A stretch of DNA of 11,000 bases from Bacteroidales bacterium (GTDB lineage: Bacteria; Bacteroidota; Bacteroidia; Bacteroidales; SMBSF77), in the NCBI GenBank assembly GCA_021106655.1, contig JAIOTT010000041.1, positions 1 to 11,000 on the forward strand. Reading direction: 5' to 3'. The notes under the pieces are model-generated. The model made no database searches, had not been told where the DNA came from, and was given only the letters and a program-made list of their open reading frames with translations. Shown here one piece after another: positions 1-7,841 of the stretch (positions within the stretch are counted from its first letter, which is position 1; each line of letters begins with the position of its first letter). The position numbers were made by a program, and so were the translations under genes.

Positions 1-1441
1 TATCATCCTCATCCTTATCCAATTCTTTCAACAACATACTAGCCGCGTTGTTGTTAACCAGTATATGTTTCGGCACCACATCTACATCATGCGTAAAGAG
101 AGTGAATGAGTTTTTCCATCGTGAGTTTCTTCGTATAAAAATCATAGCAGATATAAGGCAACATATTGCAGCAAGAGCAAGAGTAAAATATTTTTTGCTC
201 AACTCATTTGAAAAAATGCGGGATGACAAACCAACCATGCCCAATGCAACCAGCATTGCAAAGCCCAGTGAGGAATGATAAATCAATCTTTCTCCCATTG
301 TAGCACCTATATCCATCAGGAAATTGGAAACAAAAAACAATGGAAATAAAAATAACAACAAGCCAATTGAGGCAATATCCCTTTTTTTTAGTAAGTAAAC
401 GGAAACAATAATAAGACTGGAATAAATCAATAGGGAAGCGATAACCCATATATCAGTAAAATCTCTATAGGGGAATGTGTTGTATGAATAATCACAGGCC
501 AATGGAAAAGGGACAAACAATAGTTTGATATAATATAATAAGACAAAAATCTTTGTTGCCCAAGCCTGCGGAACACTTGCAAGCAGGTAAGGATTATTGG
601 TAATAGTCAAGACAGTCCCGGTACTGAAGCCTACGCTCCCTAACCTGATCGCAATATACAACACGGTTATTACCAAAAATGGCAAAGCTGAAACAAATGC
701 CTGCCTTCTGTTCATTTTTATTATCACATAACTTATTGCAGGAATAAAACCAATGAAGAAAAGGGCATACTCTTTCGATAACAACGCTAACATAAAAAAG
801 ATCCACGACAAGATTTTCTCCTTCACCCTGCCCATTGAGGTATACCGAAAGAAATACTCCAGCGATAATACCATAAACAACAACGACATAATCTCATCCC
901 TGCCTTTAATATTGGCAACAACCTCGGTGTGCAGTGGATGAATGATGAATATTAGCGTTGTAATAAATGCCAACAGCAATTGTTTTCTAAAAAAATGAAT
1001 CGCTAACAAACGGAACAGTAAGAAAGCGGTTAGCATATAAAGCAACACGTTCACCAAGTGACTAATAAAGGGGTTTTCCTTAAAAAACTGATACTCGATG
1101 GCAAAGCTTACTAATGATAGCGGACGATACCTTCCTCCACCCAAATCATTTACAGAGCCACCTTTTGATTTAATGTAGCTCTCCAAGGCATCTGAACTCA
1201 TCAACTTTCCAATGCCACTAAATCCCTGCTGTATATAACTGTTATCTACAATGTATGTAAAATCATCAAAAGCATATTCATTAAACAGCGTATTACTATA
1301 AAAAAACAAAGCTATGAAAATCAATATTGCTGGGTAATAAATCTTAGAACTCTTTTCATCACTAGCAGTTATAGGTTTCCCTCTTTTGGATTTCATATTT
1401 GTTCTTGTCTTAATTTTATTTAAGTTATTTTTTTTCTTCAT
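1..1441 (-). CDS. TMTC-like polytopic membrane protein, type A, 3' part missing at window edge
   Basis: This is an open frame of 480 codons read on the minus strand from an ATG at 1441, with no stop before the window edge. The N-terminus is short and basic, followed by a first membrane segment (about residues 36-52) and an acidic FDD triplet at 58-60. Next come RYRPLSL (104-110), HPLHTEVVANIKGRDE (168-183), LLSKE (220-224), DYSYN (317-321) and MGERLIY (382-388). About ten further hydrophobic segments run to about residue 435, then RRNSRWKNSFTLF (437-449), which is where the TPR half begins in the complete paralogue at 3952-5874. These motifs match animal TMTC proteins (GT-C fold, DUF1736, O-mannosyltransferases). 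A role as a protein glycosyltransferase facing the periplasm is inferred. A second ATG lies at codon 16, but the ATG at 1441 sits 22 bases after a good promoter-like box. The TPR repeats presumably lie beyond the left edge. Confidence 0.85.
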   Translation of the reverse strand, partial: MKKKNNLNKIKTRTNMKSKRGKPITASDEKSSKIYYPAILIFIALFFYSNTLFNEYAFDDFTYIVDNSYIQQGFSGIGKLMSSDALESYIKSKGGSVNDLGGGRYRPLSLVSFAIEYQFFKENPFISHLVNVLLYMLTAFLLFRLLAIHFFRKQLLLAFITTLIFIIHPLHTEVVANIKGRDEIMSLLFMVLSLEYFFRYTSMGRVKEKILSWIFFMLALLSKEYALFFIGFIPAISYVIIKMNRRQAFVSALPFLVITVLYIAIRLGSVGFSTGTVLTITNNPYLLASVPQAWATKIFVLLYYIKLLFVPFPLACDYSYNTFPYRDFTDIWVIASLLIYSSLIIVSVYLLKKRDIASIGLLLFLFPLFFVSNFLMDIGATMGERLIYHSSLGFAMLVALGMVGLSSRIFSNELSKKYFTLALAAICCLISAMIFIRRNSRWKNSFTLFTHDVDVVPKHILVNNNAASMLLKELDKDEDD

Positions 1442-1463
1442 GACATAAACCCCTATTGACAAG

Positions 1464-1496
1464 CAAATATACTTGTATAGTTTTCTTAACAGCAAA
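1464..1496 (-). promoter_or_regulatory. Bacteroidota-type promoter for the partial type A gene
   Basis: Reading the minus strand, TTTG (1496-1493) is followed after 21 bases by TATATTTG (1471-1464). This matches the Bacteroidota primary sigma factor pattern of a TTTG or TTG near -33 and TAnnTTTG near -7. The predicted transcript start lies around 1455-1459, leaving a leader of roughly 15-18 bases before the ATG at 1441. It is the clearest promoter in the window. It suggests that the partial gene has its own transcript and does not depend wholly on read-through from the gene ending at 1586. Sequence match only. Confidence 0.55.
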
Positions 1497-1585
1497 ATAT
1501 AAGAGTAAAGATAATATTTTATATAATTCCATTTAGTATTAAGACAAGAATCACTTCAGTACGTCTACCTATGGTTCATCACCTA

Positions 1586-3517
1586 TTACTCACTATTATA
1601 CCCCAATCGAGTTGCATGTTTCATATCTGCTTGTGCATCGGTGTTTTGGCCTAAAGCCTGGTAAATTACTGAACGGACGTAGTAGGACTTTCCATTTCCA
1701 GGCTGAACATTAACTGAACGATGGGCGTATTCCAGAGCCTTTTCATATTGTTGGGTTTTATAAAATGAGACGGCGAGGTTCATCAAACCTTCAGGATCTG
1801 TTGGTGTGTTTTCAATAACCTTCTTGAAGTCGGCAATAGCCTTTTTATGATCATTTTTATAATTGGAATAGATTATACCGCGTTTCTGGAAGGCTTGAGT
1901 AAAATCGGGTTCATATTCCAAAGTCTTTGTGTAATACTCTATGGATTTATCGTATTCTTTGATACGATCATAACATACTCCAAGGTTGAAAGATATCTCA
2001 TAGTGTTCCGGATCTCTTCTTCTCGCTTCTTCTAAAATTACTATTGCGGCTCGATTCTGGTTTTGCCTCATCAAGTTAACTGCCTTATTTACGTAAAATT
2101 TGTAATAGTCTGGATAGAGCCCCATACCAATTTCGGCATATTCGATACTCTTATCGTATTCCTTGACCTCCAGATAAAAGTGACTAAGGTTAAGGCAGGC
2201 TAATCTGGAGTTAGGATATTTATCCAATACGTCTGACCATAGTATTGCAGAGTTTTTCCAGTAGTGTATTCGATTCCAGGATAATCTTGCAAAAAAAATG
2301 GCGCTGATAATCACTACTATAAATACAAATTTTCGATACTTTCTAAGGCTTGACAAAGTAAATGTCGTATCTACATAGTACCCGATGATAAAAAACAGGC
2401 CGATATAGGGCAAATAGGTGTATCTCTCAGCAAAAATCGCCTCCCCTACTGTGAGGAATTGGAGCACGGGCAAGATTGTAAAAAAGAAAAAGGTCAAGCC
2501 AAAGGCAATCTCTTTCCGTCCCTTCTTCAAAGAAATGAAAATAGCTGCAAATAAGGCAATCATTACAAAAATACTGGCAAAAATGTAAGCCGGAGGCGTC
2601 TCTCCTATCTCAAAAGGGTACGGGTGCAGTGCTGACAATCCCACAGGAGCAACCATCATCCAAAGATATGTGAACAATGCATAGCTTCCAGTAAACGGAC
2701 GGTATATCCATGGAATATCCACTAAAGTAATGGCTGGAGTGGAGGACTGCGCCTTTATGGCCAATAATCCAAACAACAGGGAGAGAATAAAGAATGGTGC
2801 TTTTTCAAGGGATAGTTTCTTCAGATCTTTTCTGTTATAAAAATAATCCATCAGCAAAAGTACGATGGGAAGGGTGACGGCCTGTGCCTTAGAAAGTAAA
2901 GAACATATAAACAACAAAAGGGTGTATCCTACCAATTTTCCTTCTTTACAGCCAGATTTTAAATATCTCAAATAAGTAAGCATGGCGCGCAGGTAAAAAA
3001 AGACATGCAGTACGTCCTTACGCTCAGATACCCAAACAACTGACTCGACATGCATGGGGTTGATGCCAAAAAACAAGGCAGTTAAAATCCCCGCTATTAC
3101 GCGTCCATTGGTCATGCGAAATATTAGGAAAAAGACGAGGCTTGTATTGATAGAGTGTATGAAAATATTGGTAAAAAGAAAACCCTTGGGTTTCAGTCCA
3201 TAAAAGATGTGGTCTACAGCTAAGCTCAACTCGGTAAGGGGGTGATAGTTACCAACTAGATAGTTCTTTGGAAAGGGATTGAACATCTCAATCAGAACCC
3301 CCAAATCGAAGTTCCGGATGCGCATATTATTCAGGACGTAGGCAGGGTCATCCCAATTTACAAAGTCATTACCAAGTGCGGGAAGGAAGATAATAAAAGT
3401 AACCACACCCAAGGTGATAGCAGCAGCAATTGGGGATATAGCATATTTGAAATTGACCTTGCTGTGTGTAGTATTTTTGGGAGCTTTTACAGCATGCTTG
3501 GTTACGGTTTTTTTCAT
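1586..3517 (-). CDS. TMTC-like GT-C/TPR membrane protein, type B (left arm)
   Basis: A protein of 643 residues from the ATG at 3517. The frame extends upstream to a TTG at 3553, but the ATG gives the basic N-terminus (MKKTVTKHAVKAPKN) expected before the first membrane segment (about 26-47). Motifs in order are FVNWDDP (52-58), NYHPL (90-94), NPMHVESVVW (153-162), SERKD (164-168), LLSKAQAVTLP (207-217), LHPYP (297-301) and AERYTYLPYIGL (363-374), set among about ten hydrophobic segments. After WKNSAILWSDV (420-430) come about six TPR-like repeats to the C-terminus (about 436-640). It is the counterpart of the protein at 5891-7723. By analogy with TMTC and other GT-C enzymes, the acidic pair in the first loop would sit at the active site, and transfer of a lipid-linked sugar to exported proteins is inferred. 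One oddity is that the first histidine of the HPMH motif is Asn153 here. The next gene on this strand starts 145 bases downstream. Confidence 0.85.
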   Translation of the reverse strand: MKKTVTKHAVKAPKNTTHSKVNFKYAISPIAAAITLGVVTFIIFLPALGNDFVNWDDPAYVLNNMRIRNFDLGVLIEMFNPFPKNYLVGNYHPLTELSLAVDHIFYGLKPKGFLFTNIFIHSINTSLVFFLIFRMTNGRVIAGILTALFFGINPMHVESVVWVSERKDVLHVFFYLRAMLTYLRYLKSGCKEGKLVGYTLLLFICSLLSKAQAVTLPIVLLLMDYFYNRKDLKKLSLEKAPFFILSLLFGLLAIKAQSSTPAITLVDIPWIYRPFTGSYALFTYLWMMVAPVGLSALHPYPFEIGETPPAYIFASIFVMIALFAAIFISLKKGRKEIAFGLTFFFFTILPVLQFLTVGEAIFAERYTYLPYIGLFFIIGYYVDTTFTLSSLRKYRKFVFIVVIISAIFFARLSWNRIHYWKNSAILWSDVLDKYPNSRLACLNLSHFYLEVKEYDKSIEYAEIGMGLYPDYYKFYVNKAVNLMRQNQNRAAIVILEEARRRDPEHYEISFNLGVCYDRIKEYDKSIEYYTKTLEYEPDFTQAFQKRGIIYSNYKNDHKKAIADFKKVIENTPTDPEGLMNLAVSFYKTQQYEKALEYAHRSVNVQPGNGKSYYVRSVIYQALGQNTDAQADMKHATRLGYNSE

Positions 3518-3951
3518 GATGACAAAAATATCTTTGAATCCTAAATTGGGCAATTCAGTGTCTGCCTTTAAACTCTAAACTGTTGATAACAAAATGATTT
3601 AGCAGGTGCAAGGTAAAAACAATTTTTGTCCTTTTAAAGAAAAAATGAGCTTATTTGAAGATTTCCAAATTAAGTTTGAACAGCCCATTTGGACAGGCAA
3701 CAATAAATAATGGCTAACAGATATCATATTAGAGAAATATTGTTGGCATGAATGAAGGCTTAAGCAGATAATTCTCAGGTCAGACAGCCGTGATTTATAA
3801 CAAACCCAGAAATTATCGATCTCCTTGAAAAGCATGTTTATCCCAAAAGTTAATAATCAATCTGACAGATAATCTCTATGAATTGATATTGTTTTTATTA
3901 CTTTTATAGAAAAAATACATTATGGTTACCTAACCAGAAAATTCCATTCTT
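3518..3951. other. Divergent intergenic region between the two arms
   Basis: About 434 bases separate the start codons of the two divergent arms. Apart from the promoter-like box next to 3517, I find no convincing gene, RNA structure or long repeat. A 78-codon minus-strand frame (3599-3835) has no recognisable motif and is probably accidental. On the plus strand, TAAGTTTG (3671-3678) matches the -7 consensus, but the nearest TTTG is only 13 bases upstream and the transcript would have a leader of more than 250 bases. TACTTTTA (3899-3906) lies at a better distance from the ATG at 3952 but is an imperfect match. The promoter of the right arm must lie here, but I cannot place it. Confidence 0.6.
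3523..3553 (-). promoter_or_regulatory. Possible promoter giving a leaderless or near-leaderless transcript for the left type B gene
   Basis: On the minus strand, TTG (3553-3551) lies 20 bases upstream of TATTTTTG (3530-3523), which fits TTG-N17-23-TAnnTTTG. The predicted transcript start would fall at or within about three bases of the ATG at 3517, so the mRNA would have almost no leader. If the real start codon were the TTG at 3553, this element would lie inside the gene. The -33 part is only three bases, so chance is a real possibility. Confidence 0.25.
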
Positions 3952-5874
3952 ATGGCTCTTAGCAACAAGAAAAAGAATAAACATATTGCTCATAAACAAA
4001 AAAGCCTTCCAAAGTCTGGGCATTATGATTTTCGGATGTGGTCTTTCATAATATTCATTCTTGCCTTCCTGCTCTATGCAAATACAATCACTCATGATTA
4101 TGTGTTGGATGATCATTCCTTGTTAAAAGACAACTGGATTACAAAACAGGGCATTGATGGAATCCCTACATTATTGAAGACCTCCTATAGGTTTGGTGTA
4201 AACAGATTGACGGATGGTCTTTATCGTCCTCTTTCACTTGTCATGTTTGCCATTGAATGGCAAATATCTCCAGATACCCCTGCACTTAACCATTTTTTAA
4301 ACATTTTGTTTTATGCATTGAGTTGTGTATTGTTGCTTACCTTCCTCAGAAACCTTTTTGGAAAGTTAAACTCACTATTACCTGTCCTAATCACCCTACT
4401 ATGGATGGCCCATCCAATCCATACTGAAGTTGTCGCAAATATCAAAAGCAGAGATGAGATCATGTCCGTTTTCTTTCTACTAATAGCATGTATATGGTTT
4501 ATTGCATATTTGAAAAAAAAGCAACTAAGATATATTCTGGGTGCAAGCATCGCATTTTTTCTTGGGCTTACTTCTAAAGAAGGTATCATCACAATGCTGG
4601 TGATATTTCCCCTTATGGGATGGTATTTTACAGGAACAAAATCCCGGTCAAATATCAAAGCATCCTTATTGATGGTAATACCGGCTGCGATTTACCTGCT
4701 TATCCGACATGCTGTGCTTAGAGAGTATACGCAACTTTCGAATATACCATTAGTAGATAATCTTCTGGTTGCAGCTCCCGATTTTCCAACACGTATGGCG
4801 ACAAGTATATATATATTAGGAAAATATTTTTTACTGATGCTCTTTCCGGTTCAACTCGTTTCCGACTATTCATACAACCAGATTCCAATAGTTGGATGGG
4901 GTAATCCGTTGGTAATGTTATCCTTTCTGCTTTATGTGGGAGCGATTGTATATTCCTTCCTGAATATCCGGAAAAAGTCAGTTCTGGTTTTCGGTATTCT
5001 TTTCTTTCTGGTCACCTTCAGCATTTATAGTAATATTTTTGTTCTAATCGGCTCTTCTTTCGGAGAGCGGTTTCTCTACCTACCATTGCTAGGTTTTGTG
5101 ATCATACTAAGCTGTTTATTGAAAAAGATTTTCGGTGGACGAGTGAAAAAAGAAACCTATACAGCCATGTCACAGATGTTTTCAAGGCACAAAACACTAT
5201 GGATAATCCTTAGCTGTATAATAGTGCTGTATAGTATCAAGACAGTTACAAGGAATAGTGAATGGAAAAATGAGTGGACTCTTTTTTCAGCAGATATAGA
5301 CAGATCTCCCAACAGTGCTCACCTACGCTATTACTGGGGATTAAGCCTTAAGAATAAAGCAAAAGAACAATCCACCACTGAAGGATACAATAAAATTATG
5401 CAGAATGCAGTGAAGGAATTTGAAACAGCACTTTCTATCTACCCTGAGTACTCCGAATGTTATCATCAATTAGGATTGGCCTTTTTCCGGCTGGGAGATA
5501 ATGATAAATCGTTGGAGAACTATAATAAAGCAGTTAAGCTAAGCCCGAATGAAGCTGTGTTTTACTCTAATATGGGAATTATATATTTCCAGAGAAAAGC
5601 TTACGATAAGGCCCTGGATATTTACAATAAAGCAATAGCCATAAATCCTAATTATACTGATGCTCACATGAACATGGGAAGTATATATGGGATTCTGGGT
5701 GACTATAATAAATCTCTATATCACTTAAAAAAAGCCCTAGAATATGATCCTCACAATGCCAGTATAAATTACTATATGGCATTAACTTACCAAAACATGA
5801 AAAATCCTGAAATGGCAGATAAATATTTTGAGGAAGCTTATAGGTTGAATCCATCATTAAAAAACACTAAATAA
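3952..5874 (+). CDS. TMTC-like GT-C/TPR membrane protein, type A (right arm)
   Basis: A complete protein of 640 residues. A lysine-rich N-terminus (MALSNKKKNK) precedes the first membrane segment (about 30-44) and VLDDHS (51-56). Then follow LYRPLSL (90-96), HPIHTEVVANIK (154-165) with SRDE (166-169), TSKEG (207-211), SDYSYNQIP (304-312) and SFGERFLYLP (369-378), among about ten hydrophobic segments. RNSEWKNEWTLF (434-445) opens the C-terminal half, which has about five TPRs (about 455-636), three of them regular 34-residue units (503-536, 537-570, 571-604). Motif order and the DYSYN element in a DUF1736-like region match animal TMTC1-4, which O-mannosylate cadherins in the ER. The bacterial donor and acceptor are unknown, and a periplasm-facing glycosyltransferase role is inferred. 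It is the first gene of a likely two-gene operon, with the next start 16 bases after its stop. It is also the full-length counterpart of the partial gene at 1-1441. Confidence 0.88.
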   Translation: MALSNKKKNKHIAHKQKSLPKSGHYDFRMWSFIIFILAFLLYANTITHDYVLDDHSLLKDNWITKQGIDGIPTLLKTSYRFGVNRLTDGLYRPLSLVMFAIEWQISPDTPALNHFLNILFYALSCVLLLTFLRNLFGKLNSLLPVLITLLWMAHPIHTEVVANIKSRDEIMSVFFLLIACIWFIAYLKKKQLRYILGASIAFFLGLTSKEGIITMLVIFPLMGWYFTGTKSRSNIKASLLMVIPAAIYLLIRHAVLREYTQLSNIPLVDNLLVAAPDFPTRMATSIYILGKYFLLMLFPVQLVSDYSYNQIPIVGWGNPLVMLSFLLYVGAIVYSFLNIRKKSVLVFGILFFLVTFSIYSNIFVLIGSSFGERFLYLPLLGFVIILSCLLKKIFGGRVKKETYTAMSQMFSRHKTLWIILSCIIVLYSIKTVTRNSEWKNEWTLFSADIDRSPNSAHLRYYWGLSLKNKAKEQSTTEGYNKIMQNAVKEFETALSIYPEYSECYHQLGLAFFRLGDNDKSLENYNKAVKLSPNEAVFYSNMGIIYFQRKAYDKALDIYNKAIAINPNYTDAHMNMGSIYGILGDYNKSLYHLKKALEYDPHNASINYYMALTYQNMKNPEMADKYFEEAYRLNPSLKNTK

Positions 5875-5890
5875 GAAATCTTTCAACTTT

Positions 5891-7723
5891 ATGACCGCAA
5901 AACCAAAAGGAAAGAAAGAAAGCAAAAAGAAAACAGACTTCTTATGGCTTGGAATGATTATTCTGGTGACCCTGATCACACTTTTTCCGACACTTAAAAA
6001 TGAGTTTGTGAACTGGGATGATATTGTTTATATCATGAATAATGACATGATAAAGTCTTTCTCTCCGGAAAATTTTTGGAAGATATTTTCTTTATTTTAT
6101 ATGGGCAATTACCACCCATTCTCCATATTGAGTTTTGCGTTTGATTATTCCATCTTTGGGATGGATCCGTTTGGCTACCACTTTCATAACCTGATTATTC
6201 ATCTTGTGAATGTATGCTTGGTTTACTTCTTTATATGGTATTTGTCAGGAAAAAAGAGACTGACATCCCTGATTATAGCACTCCTCTTTGGTATTCATCC
6301 TATGCATGTTGAATCCGTTGTATGGATTTCTGAACGAAAAGATTTGCTTTACACCGCCTGGTATCTACTTGGATTGATCGCATACCTGTTTTATATCAAA
6401 ACCTCAGCCAGAAAATATTATTTCTGGTGTCTGATTGCTTTTCTTTTTTCCTTGCTATCCAAAGCCCAGGCAGTGACCTTCCCGATGATACTAATACTGT
6501 TAGATTACGTTGTCTCAAGAAAAGTTACACGTACTGTTATCGTAGAGAAAATTCCGTTTTTTGTGCTTTCACTTGTTTTTGGAATTATAGCAATTTATGC
6601 CCAGCGGGCTGACGATGCCCTGAACCCAATAGGAATTCAGTGGTATGAAGCATTATTTTTCGGACAATATAGCTTCATCGTGTATATCTTGAAATTCTTC
6701 CTCCCGTTTAGCCTTTCCTGTTTACATACTTATCCCTTAAATGATGCAGGTAATGCACCTCTGTATATCTATTTCTCACCAGTAGTCTTTTTGATCTTGT
6801 TCATTGTGATCCTCAAAACCTGGAAAACACGAAGATATATCACCTTTGGGATTCTTTTCTTTCTGTTTTCGATTTTTCCTGTTCTACAATTCCTCCCAGT
6901 CGGACAGGCAATTATTGCTGAACGATATACATATATTCCATACATCGGGTTGTCGATACTAGTAGTATTTTTTATACTTGAGTTTGGCACGAAAATCTCT
7001 CCAAAAGGACTCAGAACATTCTTAGTCGCAATTCTTGTTGGCATTTTGATTGTTTTTGCATATGTATCCAGGGAACGGACAAAAGTCTGGAAAGATAGTA
7101 TTTCACTCTGGAGCGATGTTATTGAAAAATATCCTGACGCTGTAACTGCATACGTTAACCGGGGATTTATTTATAACCAGTATGAAAAGCACCAGGAAGC
7201 AATCGTTGATTGTAATACCGGAATGGAGCTGGATTCCACAAACTACAAACTTTATTGCAACAGGGGGATTGCAAATCTACGCCTGAAGAAGTACAAGTTG
7301 GCCATTATTGATTTCTCCTTGACAATAAAAAAAGAACCCGATTATTTCCAGGCATACATGGAACGTGGGATTATTTACACAGATAACCTTGGCCAATATG
7401 ACTTGGGAATAAAAGATTTTATGACCTATTTATCCCATGACCCAAATCATGCAGCTTCAATATCAAACCTGGCAGTTGCATATTATAAAAATAATATATA
7501 TGACAGTGCCATGGTTTATTGCCAGAAGTCAATAGAGATATCACCCAAAAATGAGTTACCATATTATATTGCAGCAGTCATTTATGCCGACTGGAAAGAT
7601 TTCGGCCAGGCATATTCATACGGGATGCAAGCCAGATCCCTAGGTTCCAAAATCGAGGAAAAACTACTGAATGACTGGAGTAAACATGCCGGTAACCAAA
7701 TGGATGCAGCAAACAAGCAGTAG
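5891..7723 (+). CDS. TMTC-like GT-C/TPR membrane protein, type B (right arm)
   Basis: A protein of 610 residues starting 16 bases after the preceding type A gene, so the two are probably co-transcribed. The N-terminus is very basic (KPKGKKESKKK, 4-14), followed by a membrane segment (about 17-33) and FVNWDDIVY (39-47). Motifs continue with GNYHPF (72-77), HPMHVESVVW (136-145), SERKDLLY (147-154), LLSKAQAVTFP (188-198), LHTYPL (278-283) and AERYTYIPYIGL (343-354). WKDSISLWSDV (400-410) marks the change to about five TPR-like repeats (about 417-585) and a short polar tail. It is clearly paralogous to the protein at 1586-3517 and keeps the HPMH histidine that the other has lost. TPR domains usually bind proteins or peptides, so here they may present an acceptor or a partner. 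The enzymatic role is inferred from the GT-C layout, not shown. The gene is convergent with gldG, with no clear hairpin terminator in the 118-base gap. Confidence 0.87.
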   Translation: MTAKPKGKKESKKKTDFLWLGMIILVTLITLFPTLKNEFVNWDDIVYIMNNDMIKSFSPENFWKIFSLFYMGNYHPFSILSFAFDYSIFGMDPFGYHFHNLIIHLVNVCLVYFFIWYLSGKKRLTSLIIALLFGIHPMHVESVVWISERKDLLYTAWYLLGLIAYLFYIKTSARKYYFWCLIAFLFSLLSKAQAVTFPMILILLDYVVSRKVTRTVIVEKIPFFVLSLVFGIIAIYAQRADDALNPIGIQWYEALFFGQYSFIVYILKFFLPFSLSCLHTYPLNDAGNAPLYIYFSPVVFLILFIVILKTWKTRRYITFGILFFLFSIFPVLQFLPVGQAIIAERYTYIPYIGLSILVVFFILEFGTKISPKGLRTFLVAILVGILIVFAYVSRERTKVWKDSISLWSDVIEKYPDAVTAYVNRGFIYNQYEKHQEAIVDCNTGMELDSTNYKLYCNRGIANLRLKKYKLAIIDFSLTIKKEPDYFQAYMERGIIYTDNLGQYDLGIKDFMTYLSHDPNHAASISNLAVAYYKNNIYDSAMVYCQKSIEISPKNELPYYIAAVIYADWKDFGQAYSYGMQARSLGSKIEEKLLNDWSKHAGNQMDAANKQ

Positions 7724-7841
7724 ATGTGGCCGAAGGTGTCTGTTAATCAGGATATCACAAAAAGAAAGAATACATTTACGACACTTAATTGTTTTCAGAG
7801 AGACACTACTTTAGCTGGGAATGGAAGAACAAAACCCACTA

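Noticed and set aside
3518..3553. Upstream extension of the left type B protein to a TTG start at 3553
   Set aside because: The added 12 residues do not look like the basic N-termini of the three paralogues, while the ATG at 3517 gives exactly such an N-terminus.
3671..3678. TAAGTTTG as a -7 box for the right arm
   Set aside because: The only TTTG upstream is 13 bases away, too close for the usual spacing, and the leader would exceed 250 bases.
3599..3835. A 78-codon minus-strand frame in the divergent intergenic region
   Set aside because: No recognisable motif, an unusual cysteine-rich composition and no clear translation signals; most likely an accidental frame.
1..7723. A CRISPR array, toxin-antitoxin pair or phage defence island as the explanation of the accessory region
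   Set aside because: No regular repeat-spacer pattern, small paired genes, nuclease or helicase motifs are present; all four large frames are membrane/TPR proteins.
7724..7841. Bidirectional terminator between the right arm and gldG
   Set aside because: I could find only GTGTC (7736-7740) pairing with GACAC (7780-7784) across a 39-base loop, which is too weak to call.
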